Assembly (NCBI GenBank): GCA_003615045.1
Contig: ML014209.1
Location: 1-64,000, forward strand
Origin: Caulochytrium protostelioides
Taxonomy: Eukaryota; Chytridiomycota; Caulochytriomycetes; Caulochytriales; Caulochytriaceae
Reading direction: 5' to 3'
DNA length: 64,000 nucleotides
Shown here piece by piece: positions 8,825-20,908 of the stretch. The position numbers were made by a program, and so were the translations under genes. Position 1 is the first letter of the stretch, and each line of letters starts with the position of its first letter. The notes under the pieces were generated by a model, which worked only from the letters and a program-made list of their open reading frames with translations, ran no database searches and had not been told where the DNA came from.

Positions 8825-9940
8825 CTACTTGGAGTGGGTGCTCATCCGTTTCAAGGCACGGGCCTTGACCTTGGCCTTCAGCTGGTCCATGGTGAGCGCG
8901 GCGTCGGCGGGCTTGGCATCGACGGGCGTCGACGCGGCAGGCGTGGATCGGGTGGGCGGTGGGACGAACGCCGCCTCGCGGCGCTGCTCGCGCTCGGTCT
9001 GCTTCTTGGCCTCGCGCTTCAGACGAGCCTCGCGCGCCTCGGCGTTCTTCTTCTCCTGCGACATGAAGAACTCGCCCGACTCGATCTGCATGTCGATCTT
9101 GCTCTGCGGCGGGAGCGGCGGGAACACCGACTTCTCGGGCTTGGGCACGATCGCCGACTTCTTGGGCCGCGGCGTGGCGCGCTTCTTGTACTTGGGCAGG
9201 AAACGGTCCCACGACTCACCCTTCAGCTTCTCGTCTTTCGCCAGCTCGCGCTTCACCATCAGCTCCTTGATGTGGTAGATGGGGTGGATGTTGTGGAGAC
9301 AGTCGAGCACGACGCGGCGCACGTCCTTCAGGCCCTTGTAGGGCCCCATGGCGGCGACGGTGTTGCCCTGCACCAGGATGTAGCAGCCGGTGAGGAGCTC
9401 GAGCGCCTTGAGCGTGTTGCCGTTCGGGCCGATGAGGCGCTGGCGACGACGCACGAACCGCTCCTTGTTGCGGACCTGGTTGCCGATCTTGATGATGTCG
9501 CACGCCATGTCGTCCTGCATGATCTTCATGGCCTGCTGCACCGGCAGCGAGCGCGCCAGCAGCTTGATCATATCGCGCGCGTTCAGAATCGCATACGGGT
9601 CCCACGTCTTGCGCGTCGTCTTGACCGACATGCTGCCTTCCACGAGGTCCAGCTCACACGCGATCCCCCACTTGTCCAGCTCGGCCGTCACCAGCTTCCA
9701 GACCTCACGCAGGTACTTCTCGCGGTACTTGGGGAACAGCGTGATGAACGAGCTCTCTTCGGTGAACGGGCCCGGGTTGTTCGACGGCAGGAACGGTTCA
9801 ATCTTCCACTTGTCGATGTCGTCCGTGTCCCACGGCTTGTCCTTGCGGTGCTGCTTGCTCTTGCTCACGGGCGCCGCGGCGGGCGCCTCCGTGGCCGCTG
9901 GCGCCGCGGCCGCGGCCGATGCGGCTTCAACGGCACTCAT
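8825..9940 (-). CDS. KRR1: KRR1 small-subunit processome component (KH domain)
   Basis: Predicted 371-residue nucleolar protein of the SSU processome, needed for 18S rRNA processing and 40S assembly. The conserved block starts at residue 34 with [17 protein letters not shown] and continues through [19 protein letters not shown]. The KH-type RNA-binding fold includes the GPNG loop at residues 171-174 ([19 protein letters not shown]). The segment [16 protein letters not shown] and [10 protein letters not shown] are family signatures. The N-terminus is Ala-rich and the C-terminal tail is basic and probably coiled-coil. It is a single exon, and NOL6, also an SSU processome factor, lies about 4 kb away on the same strand. 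Confidence 0.96.
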   Translation of the reverse strand: MSAVEAASAAAAAPAATEAPAAAPVSKSKQHRKDKPWDTDDIDKWKIEPFLPSNNPGPFTEESSFITLFPKYREKYLREVWKLVTAELDKWGIACELDLVEGSMSVKTTRKTWDPYAILNARDMIKLLARSLPVQQAMKIMQDDMACDIIKIGNQVRNKERFVRRRQRLIGPNGNTLKALELLTGCYILVQGNTVAAMGPYKGLKDVRRVVLDCLHNIHPIYHIKELMVKRELAKDEKLKGESWDRFLPKYKKRATPRPKKSAIVPKPEKSVFPPLPPQSKIDMQIESGEFFMSQEKKNAEAREARLKREAKKQTEREQRREAAFVPPPTRSTPAASTPVDAKPADAALTMDQLKAKVKARALKRMSTHSK

Positions 9941-10661
9941 TGTGGAATCAGGAAAAGCGCCGCAGGCGCAGCGAGACGAGCGAGGGCGGTCCGATAGAGC
10001 CGGAACGGCGGTCCAACAACAGCGACCACGAAGCGGGAGATCCGAGGCAGCTGATCAGGCAAATGTTCGGCGCTCGCTCGGGCGGGTATCAGGCGTGGGC
10101 GATGCGTTGGCGGTGGGTTGCAGCGTTGAATCCTCAGACGGGCCGTGGGTTGATCGTGGTCGGAGCGGCTAGCGACGGGCAATGGGAACGGGCGTCACGC
10201 CTAGTTAGCCGTGAGATGGGTGCGATACACGAAGCTTTAGAGGCTTACCCGACAGGATTCCATCGATGTGCGTCGGGTCGGCGACGTCAAGTGGGCTCGT
10301 GCCACTGCGAAGCGCATCGAAGGGCGCTCCACGGTGCTAGCACGGTTCTCTCGCTTTCTCCGCCGGCTCCCCCATCGAAGACAGAAAACGGACTGGAACG
10401 CCCGCCCGCCCGTCGGTCGGTCAGCCCCCCCGACGTGGCGTTGTCCTAGCGGAGTTTTTGGGGGCCCCGTCCACCTGCCCATCGAAACCCACCCAGTGGG
10501 CGACTCGGCCGCTCCACGATACGACCTCCCCCGCGATGATCTCTCCCACCATCCTTCATCAGACGCCGTGACTGTTGAACGGTCGATAGCGATTCCCGCG
10601 GAGTTACTTTTGTCTTGTGTCAGAATGCATGCATGCGGATGCCATCATGGTCTCGTCGGAG
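9941..10661. other. Intergenic region, KRR1 promoter and MIC60 3' side
   Basis: About 720 bp upstream of KRR1. I see no gene or strong motif; short open frames on both strands are unconvincing. Confidence 0.45.
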
Positions 10662-12337
10662 TTACACATCGAGGCTCGAGTAGATGAGGTGGTCTTCAAT
10701 GGCGCCCGCGGTCTGCTGCGCCTCAAGCAGCGCGCGCGCGCGGCAGAGCCAGCCGTCGGCGAGGCGGCGCGGCCACCCGGACAGCTGGTTCAGCTCGCGC
10801 GCGCTGCGCTCGAGCTCGTTGCGTGCCAGGTAGTACTCGGCGCGGGCCACGATGGCCTCGACGTCCGTGCCCGGGATCAGCCCGGTCTTGTGCGCCGTGA
10901 TGGCCGACAGCGCGGCCGAGATGGCGTACGACAGGGGCCCGCCGTTGGGGGGCATGTAGGCGGCCTGGCGGACGTGCGACGCGACGTTGGGGAACCCGTC
11001 CTTGAGGGATGAGGGCGTCGGCAGCACGGGCCGGAAGGCCGGCAACAGCGCCCGCACGAACCCGTCGCCGTCCGAGAGCTCCGAGAGCGCGCGCAGGTGC
11101 GTCTGGAGATCCACGACGGCCGCCGGGCCGTCGAGCGTCTCGCGCAGCACGCGGATCGCCGTCAGCATCAGGTGGATGCGGTGCTGCGAGTACAGCACGT
11201 CGCTGGCGTGCAGCGCGCTGACCTCGAGCACCTTCACCTTGTGCGCGAGGTAGTCCAGGCGGCGCAGGCGTTGCAGCGCTTCCTCATTCTGGAGCTGCTT
11301 CACCTGCTTGCGGGCAAAGCCTTCGAGGTCACGCAGCCGCGCGGCCATCTCCTGCTCATACTCGGCCTGCAGTTGCTGTACCTGGGTGCGCAGCGCCGTG
11401 TCGAGCTGGGCCTCGAAGCGCTGCGCGAGCTGTTGCTTGAGGGCCTGCTGCCCATCGACCACGTGCTGCTTGAGTGCCGACTCAGCCGCGAGGTAGTCGC
11501 GCGTCGCCTGCGCGAGCAGCGCTTCCTGCTGCGTGCGCTGGTATTGCGCCATCTTGGCCTGCTGCTCGCTGATCGTGGCCAGCATCGACTCGAGCTGGGC
11601 CTGCGCCGCCGGGTCCTCGGCGAGCCCCGCTTCCTCCTGCACCACGTGCACCAGATCGCGCACCAGGTGGCGGTACTGTGCCTCGACGCGGGCAAAGCTC
11701 GCGTTCATGCGCTCCAGCTCGGCCACCGCGGCCTGCTCGAGAGCGGCCCGCTGGGCTTCCGCCAACGGGACCGACTGGGCCTTGTCCTGGACGACAGGCG
11801 CCGTCTCGCTGGCTGAAGCCCGGGCCGAGGCCGAGGCCGGGGCCGGGGCCGGGGCCGGGGCCGGGGCCGCAGACTTCGTCGCGGACGCATCAACGGCAGT
11901 CGCAGCAGGCGACGGCGATGCCTTGGGCTCCGGCGACTTCGGCTCGGGCGTCGCGTCAGTCGGCGATGGCCGCGACGAGTCCGCGGCCTTCTCGGCCTTC
12001 TCGACCTTTTCGGGGCTCGCCGGCGCTGGCCTGGCGACTTCGTGGGGAGGCGTCGAGATGGGCTTCGTCGATGCGGGCTTTGACACGGGCTTCGCCGACG
12101 CGGCCTCGGGAGCCGGTGACAGACGGATCGTGGCGCCCGTGTCGCTCGTCGTGACCTCGACGTTCACGCCGTCGACCGTGGAGACGTTCGTCGAGGGCGC
12201 CGCCGGCGCGGCCGCCGGCTCGGCCGCCTTCGCGGCCTCGGGGCCCGCGGCCGCTGTCGCGGCTGCCGACTTGCCGAGAATGCGTTTCATCGCCGGCGAC
12301 GTCTTGCGCTCGAGCGGCGCGGCCTCGGTCTCGTCAG

Positions 12338-12373
<36 letters not shown>

Positions 12374-13100
12374 GCGGCCGCGTGTCGTCGACCGGCTTGA
12401 CGGGCCCGCCCTTCACGACGGGAACGCGGTCCAGCACGTGCGGACGCCGCGGCGCCGCGGCGTCGGGCGCAGCGTCGCTGTCGGTGGCAGCACGCTTAGG
12501 CGCGAACTGCTCGAAGTAGCCCTTGACGCCGTCGATCGCGTCGTTCACGCGGCGCGTGGCCTCCGCGGCGGCGTCCTGGACACGGGCCACGGACTGGGCG
12601 CCCTGGACGCGCAGCTGCTCGGCCTTGGCCTGCGCGGCGTGGGCCTGGGCCTGCGCCGCGGCGGCCAGACGCTCGGTCTCGTGCTGGACGGACTTGGCGT
12701 AGTCGCCGAGCGTGGCGCTCGTCGCGGCCACGGCGCCGCCGGCGCCCGCGACCGTCGTCTTCACGCGCGTCGACACGTGCTCCAGGTCCTTGGTCTCGAC
12801 GTGGCGCAGCTGCTCGGCCGTGTGGCGCACGTGGAAGAGCAGGTCCTCGCCGTTGGGGACGTACTGGACCCAGAGGCGGTGGGCGTGGGGCGAGTTGAGG
12901 GCCAGCAGGGCGGCGCCGCCCGTGAGCACGGCGCCGGCGAGGCCCGTGAGGCACAGCGCGCGGATGGGGCGGAACCCGCGTTTCGGCGCCGTGCCTCGGC
13001 GGGCCGCTGCGGCCGCTGCTGTTGCCGCGGCGGCGTTGGCGGCGGCACCGGACGCCGCTTCAGGCTGGGTCGCCAAGCCGCATCGCTGATTCGAGAGCAA
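10662..13100 (-). CDS. MIC60: MICOS subunit MIC60 (mitofilin)
   Basis: Predicted inner-mitochondrial-membrane protein that shapes crista junctions and tethers inner to outer membrane. About 812 residues are in frame. An Ala/Arg-rich presequence-like N-terminus precedes a transmembrane segment (ALCLTGLAGAVLTGGAALL). Then come low-complexity linkers, including an AP dipeptide run and an Asp/Ser tract, and a long coiled coil. The C-terminal mitofilin domain has PNVASHVRQAAYMPPNGGP, PGTDVEAIVARAEYYLARN and ELNQLSGWPRRLADGW. No in-frame ATG exists upstream of the presequence: the in-frame codon at 13100 is TTG. A nearby ATG at 13153 is in another frame, so a short 5' exon and intron are likely. 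The exact start is unresolved. Confidence 0.88.
11830..11868. repeat. GGCCGG hexamer run inside MIC60
   Basis: Tandem GGCCGG units encode an alternating Ala-Pro stretch in the MIC60 linker. Confidence 0.85.
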
Positions 13101-13153
13101 GCGTCGGTATCACCACCAACAAGACGCAGAGGACGCGAATAAGCCAGAAGCAT

Positions 13154-14174
13154 GATTGATCCACTTGGTGAGTCTTTGGATCGCGCAGGATGCGGGAGCC
13201 GCGCTCACGAAGGCCCTGGCTGGCGCCTGGCATGGTGCGGCCATGACGCGATGGGAAGCGATGCGAGGCGCGTTCGACGGCGACTTACCGAGACGGCGTG
13301 GAGGCGCGGCGTCAGCGCCGTGCCGCGGCGGAGCCGCGACGAGGCGGTCGCGCGTACCGTGCTGGGCCGGTAGAGCATCCTGGGCGGGGCCTCGTGGCCT
13401 TGATGCCTCAGGGACTCAGGGACTGAGAAACTCAGGGACTCAGGGAGAGGCCGGCGCGTGGAAGCAGCGCGGCTGACGCAGCAGCACGGCGGATCACCCG
13501 CAGCGGAGACGAGGGACCGTCCCTAGCGAAGACGCGCTTAATCAGGGTGGCCGTTCGTGAGTGCGGGTGGGAGAGCGCGTGCAGGTGCGGTCACGAGCGA
13601 GCGAGCGAGCGGAAGGGGATGGCGTCGCGGGGATACGGTGGGAATGGCGATACCGGGAAGGGGTCGCGGCAGGCCGTCCGCGATGGCGATGGCGATGGCA
13701 ATGGCGATGGCAATGGCGCAGAGACGGCAGTCACGTGGTCGTCGGGAGCGCGTTCAAGTGAGCCAGCTTCACGTTCAAGTGAGCATGCGACACGCTCGAG
13801 CCGAGCGCCGTGAGCCGCGAGGCGTCGCGCCGACGCATTGACGTGGTGCTAAGCCCGCCATGCCATGCGAGTCCATGCCAAGCTAGACCAGGCCCGGGCC
13901 GCCCCTTTCCGCTGGCAACGCACGCCACACGCCTCCGGGGGTGCGCCGTCACCTGATTTTCTCTCCGGACGCGCACAAACCTACCGTCTGTTCTTGTCGC
14001 TGAGTGCTTCAACCCCTTTCGAACGAGATCACCCCGGCTCTCGAAAGAGGAGGCCTCCTGATGCCAAACTGTTTTGGAACGAGGAGGACTTTGAACGAGG
14101 TGCTCATCTCATTGATCGTCAGGACTCATGTAAGTAATATAGAGACTTCCGTCCGCGATCCCGTCGCGAGGACG
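13154..14174. other. Intergenic region, MIC60 to NOL6
   Basis: About 1 kb upstream of MIC60 and downstream of NOL6. It holds imperfect repeats of GGGACTCA (about 13,405-13,450) and a GATGGCGATGGC/GATGGCAATGGC hexamer run (about 13,682-13,722). No gene is evident. Confidence 0.5.
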
Positions 14175-17100
14175 CTAGAGCAAAGCGGCCGAAACGACGA
14201 GCGACCCGCCCAGGATCCGCATGTTCTCCAAGGCCGCGGCGCGGTCATGCTGCACCAGCCCCTTGCCCGCCGGCTTGACGGTGAGTTGCGATGCAGCCAC
14301 GTTGAGGGCATGCGGCTTAGCGAGGGGGTGCTGTGGCCGCACGCGCCAGCGGACATAGACGCGGTCGCCGCCGTACACATCGCAAAAGAACTGGGCTGAC
14401 GCGCCAAAGTAGCTCCGCAAGGCGTCCAGGTACTGCGCCACGGCGTCGATCTGCAGGCCGAGCCACTGCGCCTTCTCGGCCGCGGTCATGAGATTGGCAA
14501 ACTTCTTGTGCGCTCGCGACGACGACGCCGAGGCCGACGCCGAGGCCGACGACGCCGTCAGGCTCTGGAAGCGGCGCGCGCAGCGCTTCGGGTCCAGTGA
14601 GAGCACCGCGTCGTAGCCGTCGGTGGCGGCGGCAAACATCTGGACGAGGATGGCGGCGTCCTGGACGAGCGTGTAGCGCTCGTAGAGGCGGAGGGCCGAG
14701 GCCGCGAGCTTGCAGAGACGGGTCCACAGCGCGGCGTGCGGCCGCACCGGCACGCCGGCGGCATCGCGCGGCAGCCATCGCGTCCCGTCCGGGTCGTCCT
14801 CGTCGGTGATCACCGGGTATGCCACGGGCCCGGCGGTCATCGTGGCGGCGAACGCCTGGATCACGGCGGCCTGCTGGGCATTGAGCGCGGCGGCATCGAC
14901 TTCGCTGCGGTCGGCGAGCACGGCGACAAGCGGCTCGCCGGACCAGTCGAAGTGGGCGAGCAGGTGCAGCGCGGCGAGGAACCCCGAGGTACCATCGACG
15001 AGGGGCTGGCGCTGGAACGCCGCCACGACGAGCAGCTCGACGACTTCGTCCGGCAGCACGTGCGCGAGCAGGTGCGCGGCCATCCAGCGTTTCACGAGGC
15101 GGCACGCCGTGTCGAGGCCCGGGTAGTCGCGGACCTGCTGCAGAAAGCGGTTCGCGTAGGCACGGCGGGCTTCGATCTGGTGCATCATCGCGGTGGCTTG
15201 GGCTCGCGACGCGTAGCCCAGGAACCGTTGGATGTGGGCATCAGGGGTGGAGGGCAGCTCCACCACCTGCAGCTCGTTCTGGGGCGTCATGCGCACGTGG
15301 TACCGGAGCCGCGTGGTGGTGACGACTTCGATGTAGGCGTCCGTCTTGGACTCGACGACCTGAGTCGAGGCCACGTGGGCTTTGCAGTCGCGGTCGAGAA
15401 CGTCGGCGACGCGGATGTACATGGCGCGCTTCATGTGCTGGATACCCGCGAGCGAGTCGGGCCACTGGCCCGTGCTTTCGAACTCCATGATCACGTCGAC
15501 GGCCTCGACGTAGGGCAGCGCATCCATCTGCGCGAGGTCGGCGCGGCTCGGCACGAGGCTAGGTAGGGCGACGGTCGTGCGGCGGTAGCCGGCCGAGACC
15601 GGATGGACCGAGACGATGGCGAGCGGCAAGTCCAAGCCCCGCATCAGGCGGCCGAGCTCCTCGACGTCGCGGTGCTGGTCGAGGAAGGGCAGCTGCAGGC
15701 GGCGGAAGGGCCGCGGGACTTCGAGGACGCCGCGGAGCGGGTCGAGGCTGGTGCGGATCGCGCTGGCCGCGAGGCCCGGCACGAGGTGCGCGAGCAACGT
15801 GCGCACGTGCCACACGAAGGGGCTCTCGGCAGACTCGGGCGCCACGACCGCGTAGATGAGCCGGCCGTTGGCGAAGCGGCGCATCTGCGCGGCGTCGCCC
15901 CACAGCGCCTGGAAGCGGGACACGGCCAGAGCGTCCGGCGGCGCCGGGCCGTCGAGCACGCGGCGGGCGCTCGCGGCCGGGTGCGTGAGCATCCGGACCA
16001 TCATGTCGAGGCCGTCGCCGGTCGGCTGCAGATGGACGGCGGTGAGGCGGTCGCCGAAGGCTTCGTGCATCAGGTCCGGCATGCGGCGCACGATCCACGT
16101 GGCCACGTCGACGTCGTCGAGCATCTCGCCGGGCCGCAGCAGCCCCTTCATGAGGGCCGCCACGGTCAGGGCCCCCGTGGCTTGGGCGGCGGCGGCGGCG
16201 GCGGCGGGCCGGGCAAAAACGGTCTGGCAGTTGTACTGGACGCCAAGCGGCACGCGCTCCAGGAAGGTCACTTCGAAGCCGTCGCGCGTGCTCTGCGAGA
16301 GGTCGGCGTGGGTCGTGGCGCAGGCCTTGGCGAAGCGGCGCCACGTGGCGGCGGTCATGTGGCCGAGCAGGTTGACGCGGCCGGTCGGGTCGACCATGAC
16401 GGCCGGCGCGCCCTGTTTGCGCAGCGCGGCCACCGCGGCGACGCTCGCCTCGCTCGGATGGCGGCCGGTGTCGTGCATGACGACGGTCTTGGTCACCGGC
16501 ACGGGCGAGGCCAGGAACTCCATGGCCGAGCGGAACAGGTCAAAGACGGAGCTCTCGCGGGGCAGGCGGCCGATGTCGAGCAGGTAGCAGGCGGCCATGA
16601 CGATGACGAAGGCGGAGCCCTCGCCGTAGGCGCCGTCGAAGCGGCGCTGGTGGCACCAGATCTTGCTCAGCTGCCACATGGCGCGCACGTGGGGCGAGGC
16701 CTCGATCTGCCGGTTGAGGTAGTTCAGGTGCGCGACCATCACGCCGTCGCGGGACAGCGCCGCATGGAGGTGCGGCATCGGGGGCAGGTCTTTGTGTGGG
16801 ACCGACTTGACCCGGATGAGACGCGTTGCATCGAACCACTCGGCCGCGTTCCACAGATTCAAGTCGACCTGCGGATAGATGTGGATCGCCGCGACCTCCG
16901 GAAACGTCACGACGACGATCGGACGCAGCGGGCTGCCCGTGGCCTGGTGGATCGCGACCGTCGGGGCCGCCTTCTCGGAGGCCGTGCGAGCGAGCGCGGC
17001 GGCGAGGTGGCGCTTGAGCTGGGCCACGTAGTAAGCGCGCTTGTAGAAGTAGAGGTAGTTGAAGCGGTCGGTCTTCTGGATGTATCCGGGCGGCAGGGTC

Positions 17101-17618
17101 ACGGCCATGTCGACGACGGGCAAGCGCCCGGCGACGGCGATCGAGGCCTTGAGGAGGAACGCACCAACGAGGATGACCTTGGCGGGCGGCGCGAGCGGCG
17201 CGTCCCAGACGGTCGCGTCGTTCATGGCCGCGGCGTCGCACGGCGGGACCGGCACGGCCTGCTCGTGGATTACGGCGAGACAGGCGGCGATCGGCGCCGT
17301 CGGCGCGGCCTCGAGCTGTTCGCACGCGCCCTTGACCGCGAACAGGGCCTGCGCGAGCGGCTTGTGCTGTGTCAGGTCGACGCCGAGCTCGCTGAGCATG
17401 CGCTCGCTCTGCAGCGCAAAGAGGTTCGACTGCAGTGCCGTGTGTTGGGCGAGCGCGAGCTCGCGCGCCTCGGCGGCCGTCGGCGTCGCCATCAGCGGGT
17501 CCTTGGCGGCGCCGTCGTTCAGATCGAGGTACGCCGGCTTTGCCGGTGCTTTCGCGGCCTCGTCCTCGTCCTCATCGGCGCTGTCCGAGTCCAGGCTCAC
17601 CATATCGCTGAGCTCAGC

Positions 17619-17651
<33 letters not shown>

Positions 17652-17873
17652 GTCCTCATCCGACGCCGCCTCGGCCGCTTTGCGCTTGCGGTCGCCAGCG
17701 GCGGGTTTCCGCGATGGCGGGCGTGCGGCGGTCTGTATGTCCGCGGCCGCCATGACGGCAGCGACGGCGGCGTTCTTGGCGCGCTTGCTAGTGCCCTGGA
17801 GATGTGCGACCCGCTTCAGGGCGGCCTGCGCGGCGCCCTCGGCCCGCGAGCGGGTCACCTTCGGCGGCGTCAT
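14175..17873 (-). CDS. NOL6: Nucleolar protein 6 (NOL6/Utp22, Nrap family)
   Basis: Predicted 1232-residue SSU processome protein of the UTP-C/UtpB-linked Nrap family, a catalytically dead tandem poly(A)-polymerase/CCA-adding-like scaffold that binds pre-rRNA with Rrp7. The ATG at 17873 begins MTPPKVTRSRAEG; the frame continues upstream but only to a TTG. The N-terminus is basic and Ala-rich, then a strongly acidic tract (residues about 75-115). The Nrap core follows: PVVDMAVTLPPGYIQKTDRFNYLYFYKRAYYVAQ (part-motif DMAVTLPP and YFYKRAYY), then PHVRAMWQLSKIWCHQRRFD, and near the C-terminus DKRCARRFQ-like DPKRCARRFQSL and a final sheet region. Length fits the family (human NOL6 1146 aa). It is a single exon. 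Confidence 0.93.
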
Positions 17874-18945
17874 GGCGGATTCGAGCCGTCGCGCGGTCGC
17901 AGCGGACCGGTGAGGGGGCGGGCAGCGCTCTTGGCCGTGCGCCGTATGTCGGACCAAAAATAAGCGTGCTGCGGAGCACGAGCACCGGAGGTGGCCAGCA
18001 GGCGCGCTCTCGCCGTCTCAGACTCGAAACCTGCCACGGGCGGGGTGGAGAAGGTCGTTCGATGGATAGAGGGGGGTCGGGGATGGGCGTGGGCGTGGGC
18101 GTCGGGAAGACCGAGCGTATGGCATCGAGTCGGCGTAACGTGAACCACGTGCCGCCGTCCCTCTATCCCTCGGCGCACGAAGAGATGAGCGATACGGCGA
18201 TGCTGATAGGCGGAACATTTCGAAGCGGTCTCATCAGTTGGTCGGATATGTCCGACCGGTCTGATACATCTGATACGTCGATGCAGATGAGCGATGGGAG
18301 CGATGGGAGCGATTGGAGCGATGGGAGCGATGGGAGGGATGAACGATGCCGAGTGAGCGAGTCAAGCCATCGACGCCCACGGCGGCATCGGCGGTCGGGC
18401 CGTGGCGGTCCTCGGGCCGCCAAACTCCGCCCTTGTCCCACCGGGCCGGGGCAGCCGTGGCGCCCCAGTGGCGCTCGCGCATCGAAAGCAACCCCAACCG
18501 AGATGTGGCGCAGCATCGCGACCCCCCACCACCGCAGCGGCGGGGTCCAGCCGGCCGGCCCCTGCGGACGGCGCCGATCGCGTGAGGATTCCGTCATGCC
18601 GCGCTTCACGGGTGCACGCTGCGCGGCATGCCGCGATTCACAAGCTCCTGTCCACGACCAGCGGGGACGCGATTCCATGCTGCACACGACCGATGGGCCT
18701 TGACGAAAGCATGAAGTCTCGCGTGAGGTGCGGGCCGCGGAGAGGGCGGGGACCCCGGGGCTTGAGCACGGCGGAGCCAGGGCGCCACCACGACGCGTCG
18801 TCTCCCTCTTCCGCCAGGTGAGCACTCTCAGTGCCGCACGCACCGCCTGCTCTCGCCGCCCCGCATTGGATTGGCTGATACGAGACGCGCGATCGTGACT
18901 GACGCGCCTGCCTGTTGTCGCCAGCCTCTTGGATCAAAGTACACC
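17874..18945. other. Divergent promoter region, NOL6 / epimerase-like gene
   Basis: About 1.07 kb between two head-to-head genes. It contains a 9-bp GATGGGAGC repeat (about 18,292-18,338). No coding gene is evident in either strand. Confidence 0.5.
18292..18338. repeat. (GATGGGAGC)n 9-bp tandem repeat
   Basis: About five near-perfect 9-bp units (one unit reads GATTGGAGC). Confidence 0.9.
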
Positions 18946-19875
18946 ATGCCGCAAACCGTGCTCGCCGCCCCGGCCGGCCCGAGCAGCCACCCCGCGCGCC
19001 ACGGCGGGATGCTGGACCTGCTGATCGTGGGCCTCGGCTGGGCCGGCGCCTATGTGCGCGAGCAGGGCCGCGCGGAGGGCCGCGCCGTGGCCGCGACGAC
19101 GCGCGACGGCCGCGATGACACGATCCCGTTCGCGTACGACGCGTCCGCGGCCGACCTCGTCGACCGCTTCAAGGCGCTCCCGGACGCCAAGACGGTGCTG
19201 GTCACGTTTCCGCTCGCGGACGCCGACGCCGTCCACGGGTTCATGGCCGCGTGGCGTGCGTCACGTGACAGCCGCCGCCGCGGCGTGGCGACGCCCCCCG
19301 CGACGGCGACCACCAGCGACGTGACGACGCCGCAGTGGCTTTACTATGGGTCGACGCGCGCGTGGAGCACGAGCGCCGGCGACGTCGCCGAGGACGCGAC
19401 GCGGCACACGCCGCCGAACCCGCAGGTCGACCCGGGCCGGATCGCGTCCGAGCAGGCATGGATGCAGACGTACGGCGGCTGCGTCGTTAACCTCGCGGGC
19501 CTGTGGGGCGGCGCGCGGCAGCCGCGCCGCTGGCTGGAAGGCATGCTGGCGAGCAAGGACGCGCTGGCCGCCAAAACGGGCGTCCACCTCATCCACGGCC
19601 GCGACGTCGCGCGGCTCACGTGGGCCCTGACGGCGCGCTACACGCCCGGCGAGCGCTGGCTGGCGACCGATCTGCACAGCCATGACTGGTGGCACATCGT
19701 TGCCGCGCTGCTGCCCGCCGACCACGTGGCCGCCGCGTGGCTGCAGGAGCTCATGGACGCCACGCAGACCTACGTTCTCCCGCGTCCGCATGCGCGCTGG
19801 CGCCGCGTGCGTTCGCACGATCTGTGGCGCCACGTCGGCCTCATGCCGTCAGCAACGCAGCCGGGGTGCGAATAA
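18946..19875 (+). CDS. NAD(P)-binding Rossmann-fold protein, epimerase/YeeZ-like
   Basis: Predicted 309-residue protein of the extended short-chain dehydrogenase superfamily. The N-terminal nucleotide-binding turn reads VGLGWAG (residues 28-34), preceded by LDLLI. A Rossmann-like pattern follows: DAKTVLVTFPLADADAV, then WLYYGSTRAWS, which resembles the SSTGVYG strand of the YeeZ/NAD-epimerase group. Next come EDATRHTPPNP and GRIASEQAWM. The typical catalytic YxxxK is not obvious, so a substrate or reaction cannot be named. The ATG at 18946 is the first in-frame one; the frame extends upstream only to a TTG. It is a single exon, head-to-head with NOL6. Confidence 0.7.
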   Translation: MPQTVLAAPAGPSSHPARHGGMLDLLIVGLGWAGAYVREQGRAEGRAVAATTRDGRDDTIPFAYDASAADLVDRFKALPDAKTVLVTFPLADADAVHGFMAAWRASRDSRRRGVATPPATATTSDVTTPQWLYYGSTRAWSTSAGDVAEDATRHTPPNPQVDPGRIASEQAWMQTYGGCVVNLAGLWGGARQPRRWLEGMLASKDALAAKTGVHLIHGRDVARLTWALTARYTPGERWLATDLHSHDWWHIVAALLPADHVAAAWLQELMDATQTYVLPRPHARWRRVRSHDLWRHVGLMPSATQPGCE

Positions 19876-20908
19876 CGACCTCGGATCGATGTCCCGCGGC
19901 CGCATCGGCCATTCGAATGAGCGCTGATGGTTCCAGACGCGGTCCCTCTCAAGAAGCATCTCAATCACTCGATCATACCTCTCACATGTCTATCACATCA
20001 CGAGGGTTACTGCGGCGCATGCAGGGAACGCCACGGGGTCCGTGCGGTCGAGGCCGACGCGCCGGCGCCTCCGGCTGTCGTCGTCGCCGTGACGGTCCTA
20101 ACGGCCTCTTTGGGTCGTCGTTAGGGTCACGAGGCGCAGCAGGGACGGGCTTGCCGAAGGGGCGCGGCGCCCGCCTTCACGGTGAGCCTTGCGTGGCGCG
20201 GCGCATGGATCGTGCCGTAGGCTTTGACGAAGCGTGGTGCGTGATGCACGGCACTGGTATTGGCGTCAGCATGGGCATGGGCATGGGCATGGGCATAGGC
20301 ATTGGCATTGGCACGGGCCGATGAGCTATCGCCGTCGGCGATAGCACGGAGCCCGCGCAGCCGCCGCCGTGGCGGCCATCCACGAGGACGCTGCCGTCGC
20401 TGTTGGCGCCAGCTCCGCAGGGGTGAGCAGAGTGAAAGGCGGTTCCCCGGGCCGCGGTCCCTGAGGGCGACGCGCCAACGGCAGTGTCCGGTATCGCCGG
20501 TGGCGATCAGATGCGCCGATCGGCTGCGCCGAGGCGATACCGCCGGCAGGGACTCGCCTGGGATCGCGTCGAATTGCGACGCGTCATATCGCATCGCCTT
20601 GGATTGTACCCCCTCGAATCAGATCCTGTCGCACGGGGCGACAACGGGGCCACGGTGCACAGACCACGATGCCTTGACCGTTTCCTCCTCTAGATTACCC
20701 GCCCGTTGTTCCCGCCTCCCCGCGTTCATTCGCCTGGCCTCGGTCAGCGTGTCGTGCATGGCCGTGACCATCTCTCTCGCGTAGTCTTTCGCTTTTGCAA
20801 GCCGACCGACTCCCCATCCTTCATACCCGCTCTGGTGTGGCCCTCGTGCCGCAAGGACCGACGGCTCGGCTACTCATTTTTCGGTGTTCACGTATCGGAC
20901 CGCTCGTG
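19876..20908. other. Intergenic region before the acyltransferase gene
   Basis: About 1 kb with a GGCATG/GGCATT hexamer repeat at about 20,262-20,320. It probably contains the acyltransferase promoter. No gene is evident. Confidence 0.45.
20262..20320. repeat. GGCATG/GGCATT hexanucleotide repeat
   Basis: About nine imperfect 6-bp units, similar in type to the longer array at 51,524-51,640. Confidence 0.85.

Noticed and set aside
15603-17963. 786-codon plus-strand open frame opposite NOL6
   Set aside because: It is a shadow of the NOL6 gene; GC-rich coding sequence leaves the antisense frame open. The translation is arginine/glycine-biased and has no motif.
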